This document shows, one piece after another, positions 5,811 to 6,927 of a stretch of DNA of 6,927 nt. Under the pieces are notes generated by a model. It saw nothing but the letters and a program-made list of their open reading frames with translations. It searched no databases and had not been told where the DNA came from. The translations under genes and the position numbers were made by a program. This DNA is from Erysipelothrix sp. (GTDB taxonomy: Bacteria; Bacillota_I; Bacilli_A; Erysipelotrichales; Erysipelotrichaceae), in NCBI GenBank assembly GCA_012512495.1, contig JAAZEC010000069.1:1-6927 (forward strand). The letters run 5' to 3'. Positions within the stretch are counted from its first letter, which is position 1, and each line of letters starts with the position of its first letter.

Positions 5811-5922
5811 GTTGCACCTCCTTCTTATTGTTAGACTCGCCAATGCTGGTGGATTTCTCACTTAGACCAGCCACTGAGCGGTTGTACATTGTACAACACG
5901 TCCGCTTTACTTCTCATAAAGC
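5811..5922 (-). ncRNA. Candidate L21 leader: structured 5' UTR of rplU-prp-rpmA
   Basis: The predicted transcript starts near 5922 and runs about 112 bases to the rplU ATG. Three hairpins can be read directly. A: GCTTTA (5922-5917) with TAAAGC (5909-5904) and a 7-base loop. B: GTTGTAC (5897-5891) with GTACAAC (5887-5881) and the loop AAT. C: GCTGGT (5871-5866) with ACCAGC (5850-5845), with a competing GTGG/CCAC pairing shifted by a few bases. The AAGGAGG at 5823-5817 follows. A conserved L21 leader RNA, thought to be autoregulatory, is known upstream of this operon in low-GC Gram-positives. Position and structure fit, but I could not align it to the family consensus. Confidence 0.5.
5881..5897. 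repeat. Perfect 17-bp palindrome GTTGTACA-T-TGTACAAC
   Basis: The arms GTTGTACA and TGTACAAC are exact inverted repeats around a single central base. It lies 32-48 bases downstream of the TATAAT box, within the predicted rplU leader. As RNA it makes a 7-bp hairpin with a 3-base loop and no following T-run, so it is not a terminator. As DNA it has the symmetry of a repressor operator. It does not match a regulator site I can name. Confidence 0.6.
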
Positions 5923-5928
5923 TAACTA

Positions 5929-5937
5929 ATTATAACA
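5929..5937 (-). promoter_or_regulatory. Extended -10 promoter (TGTTATAAT) for rplU-prp-rpmA
   Basis: TGT followed by a perfect TATAAT (5934-5929 on the minus strand) lies in the AT-rich part of the intergenic region, 118 bases before the rplU ATG. The -35 region at 17-base spacing is poor (CTTTCA), as expected where an extended -10 compensates. A TTGAAA lies only 9 bases upstream and is too close to serve. Predicted initiation near 5922 falls at the first base of hairpin A of the leader. Confidence 0.6.
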
Positions 5938-5986
5938 TAACTTTTTCAAAATGAAAGCTTTTTGTTTAACAGCCCCCAAAAATACT
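5938..5986 (-). other. AT-rich end of the intergenic region after the GltD-like gene; at most a weak terminator
   Basis: Directly after the stop of the oxidoreductase, GGGGGCT can pair with AGCTTTC (three G-U pairs, 11-base loop), followed by ATTTTG. This is a weak terminator candidate at best. A second AT-only stem, TTTCA-TTT-TGAAA, overlaps it. I see no strong intrinsic terminator, so read-through into the L21 operon cannot be excluded. Confidence 0.25.
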
Positions 5987-6927
5987 TTAACAACCTTGTA
6001 GCGACTTATGAATATTAGCGGCAGCCTTCTTCCCGGCATCAATCGCTCTAACAACTGTATCGGCCCCAATGACCATGTCACCACCAGAATAAATGGATGA
6101 CACAGAGGTTTGATAGTCTTCATTGATAAGAACTCTACCTCTCGAATCGGTTTCAATGCCGAGTCGTTGTCGAAGATTAATATCGGGTTGGGATCCTAGC
6201 GCTAATATGACCGCGTCAGCTTCTAGGAAATACTCAGAGCCCTCTATCTCTTTCGTGACATTACGACCGTTATTTTGATCGATAACTTCTCTTTTGATGA
6301 GTTGAATCGCTTCGTTATTAATGGAGAGTGGGCTCGCTAGGAATTCGAACTTAATCCCCTCTTTACTGGCTTCTTCAATCTCTGAAGCAGAGGCTGGCAT
6401 ATCTTCGTAGAGTCGACGATAGACAACTGTGACCTCTGCCCCAAATCGTCTTGCGGCACGGGCACAGTCCATGGCAGTATTACCACCACCGACGACGGCC
6501 ACGTTCTTGAAGTTGATTAAATCATCAATCCTGTTTTCGAAGACCTTCTTTAAGTAGTCAAAGGAGGTATAGACATGGGCTAAGTCTTCACCTTCAATAT
6601 CAAGTGTGACCATGTTCTCTTCCCCAATAGCCACATACACCGCATCATATCTATCCTTGAGTTCTTCCAACTCTAAGTTTTGACCTAATGCTTGTTCATA
6701 GTGAAACTTCACTCCAAGGTCTTGTATCTTGTTAACCTCTTGGTGAACATGGCGATGGGGTAAACGATACTCGGGGACCCCATAGGATACGATCCCTCCC
6801 GCGTAGGCTTGTTTCTCGTAGACGTCAACTTGGTAACCTAATTGGGCTAGGTCAGAGGCGCAGGCTAAACCACTGGCTCCTGAGCCAATGATGGCGACTC
6901 TCTTATCAAGATTGCCACTTTTGACTA
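5987..6927 (-). CDS. GltD-like FAD/NAD(P)H-dependent oxidoreductase (partial, N-terminus beyond window)
   Basis: The last 312 residues of a two-dinucleotide-domain flavoprotein of the glutamate synthase small-subunit (GltD) family. Full-length relatives have about 450-490 residues with an N-terminal [4Fe-4S] domain, which would lie off the right edge. Visible, numbering from the first whole codon: the FAD loop VAIIGSGASGLACASDLAQL (10-29), GGIVSYGVPEYRLP (43-56), a second Rossmann loop VAVVGGGNTAMDCARAARRFG with YRR (an arginine pair suited to NADPH), MPASASEIEEA, LALGSQPD, and a C-terminal FAD-contacting YSGGDMVIGADTVVRAIDAGKKAA. These domains pass electrons between NAD(P)H, FAD and iron-sulfur clusters. 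In GltD proper they feed the GltB glutamine amidotransferase; homologues act in NfnAB-type transhydrogenases or alone. No partner is in the window, so the exact role is open. The GTG at 6712 is internal, not the start: similarity continues upstream. Confidence 0.9.
   Translation of the reverse strand, partial: VKSGNLDKRVAIIGSGASGLACASDLAQLGYQVDVYEKQAYAGGIVSYGVPEYRLPHRHVHQEVNKIQDLGVKFHYEQALGQNLELEELKDRYDAVYVAIGEENMVTLDIEGEDLAHVYTSFDYLKKVFENRIDDLINFKNVAVVGGGNTAMDCARAARRFGAEVTVVYRRLYEDMPASASEIEEASKEGIKFEFLASPLSINNEAIQLIKREVIDQNNGRNVTKEIEGSEYFLEADAVILALGSQPDINLRQRLGIETDSRGRVLINEDYQTSVSSIYSGGDMVIGADTVVRAIDAGKKAAANIHKSLQGC

Noticed and set aside
5811..5861. Extended rplU N-terminus from an upstream GTG
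   Set aside because: The added 17 residues have no family similarity and would contain the AAGGAGG site; L21 begins MYAVIETGGKQ.
5926..6156. Minus-strand 76-codon frame overlapping the end of the GltD-like gene and the promoter region
   Set aside because: Out of frame with a conserved domain and without homologous features; a shadow frame.
6710..6712. GTG as the start of the GltD-like gene
   Set aside because: The frame is open to the right edge and encodes the conserved FAD-binding loop, so this codon is an internal Val.
1..6927. Mobile elements, CRISPR arrays, tRNA or rRNA genes, toxin-antitoxin or defence genes
   Set aside because: No repeats of suitable spacing, transposase or integrase motifs, or RNA gene signatures were seen; nearly all bases are in conserved housekeeping genes.

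Overview
The window is an ordinary chromosomal housekeeping block from a walled, low-GC Gram-positive (Firmicutes-type) bacterium. Every recognisable gene is on the minus strand, so transcription runs from the right end to the left. Evidence for the lineage: ribosomal protein L27 carries the Firmicutes-type N-terminal extension and is encoded beside its dedicated protease Prp (YsxB); Shine-Dalgarno sequences are strong (AGGAGG); and the L21-Prp-L27-Obg order is typical. No spo0B lies between rpmA and obg, unlike Bacillus. Together with the look of MurG and MurB, this makes me suspect a non-Bacillales branch near Erysipelotrichia or the walled relatives of Mollicutes; that is inference. The standard code (table 11) fits: murG ends in TGA inside an ATGA overlap with murB, and tryptophans use TGG.

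Layout in transcription order (right to left). (1) 6927-5987: C-terminal two thirds of a GltD-like FAD/NAD(P)H oxidoreductase, with its start beyond the window. (2) 5986-5811: a 176-base intergenic region with an extended -10 promoter and a leader of about 110 nt holding several hairpins, one a perfect 17-bp palindrome; probably the L21-type autoregulatory leader. (3) 5810-4888: rplU, prp and rpmA. (4) 4887-4826: a spacer with a terminator- or attenuator-like hairpin and T-run. (5) 4825-3542: obg. (6) 3510-1909: ruvA and ruvB, abutting. (7) 1882-1: murG and murB, overlapping by 4 bases; murB is cut off by the left edge with roughly its last 25-30 codons missing.

How the genes work together: L21 and L27 are 50S proteins, Prp trims the L27 precursor, and Obg is a GTPase acting in late 50S maturation. 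RuvAB is the Holliday-junction branch migration motor. MurG makes lipid II at the membrane and MurB makes UDP-MurNAc in the cytoplasm. Tight spacing from obg to murB suggests one long transcript, with possible internal short-leader promoters just before ruvA and murG.

I found no mobile element, CRISPR array, tRNA, rRNA or defence system and no convincing undescribed system. The points most worth a second look are regulatory: the palindrome in the L21 leader, the hairpin before obg, and two TGNTATAAT boxes placed almost against Shine-Dalgarno sequences.
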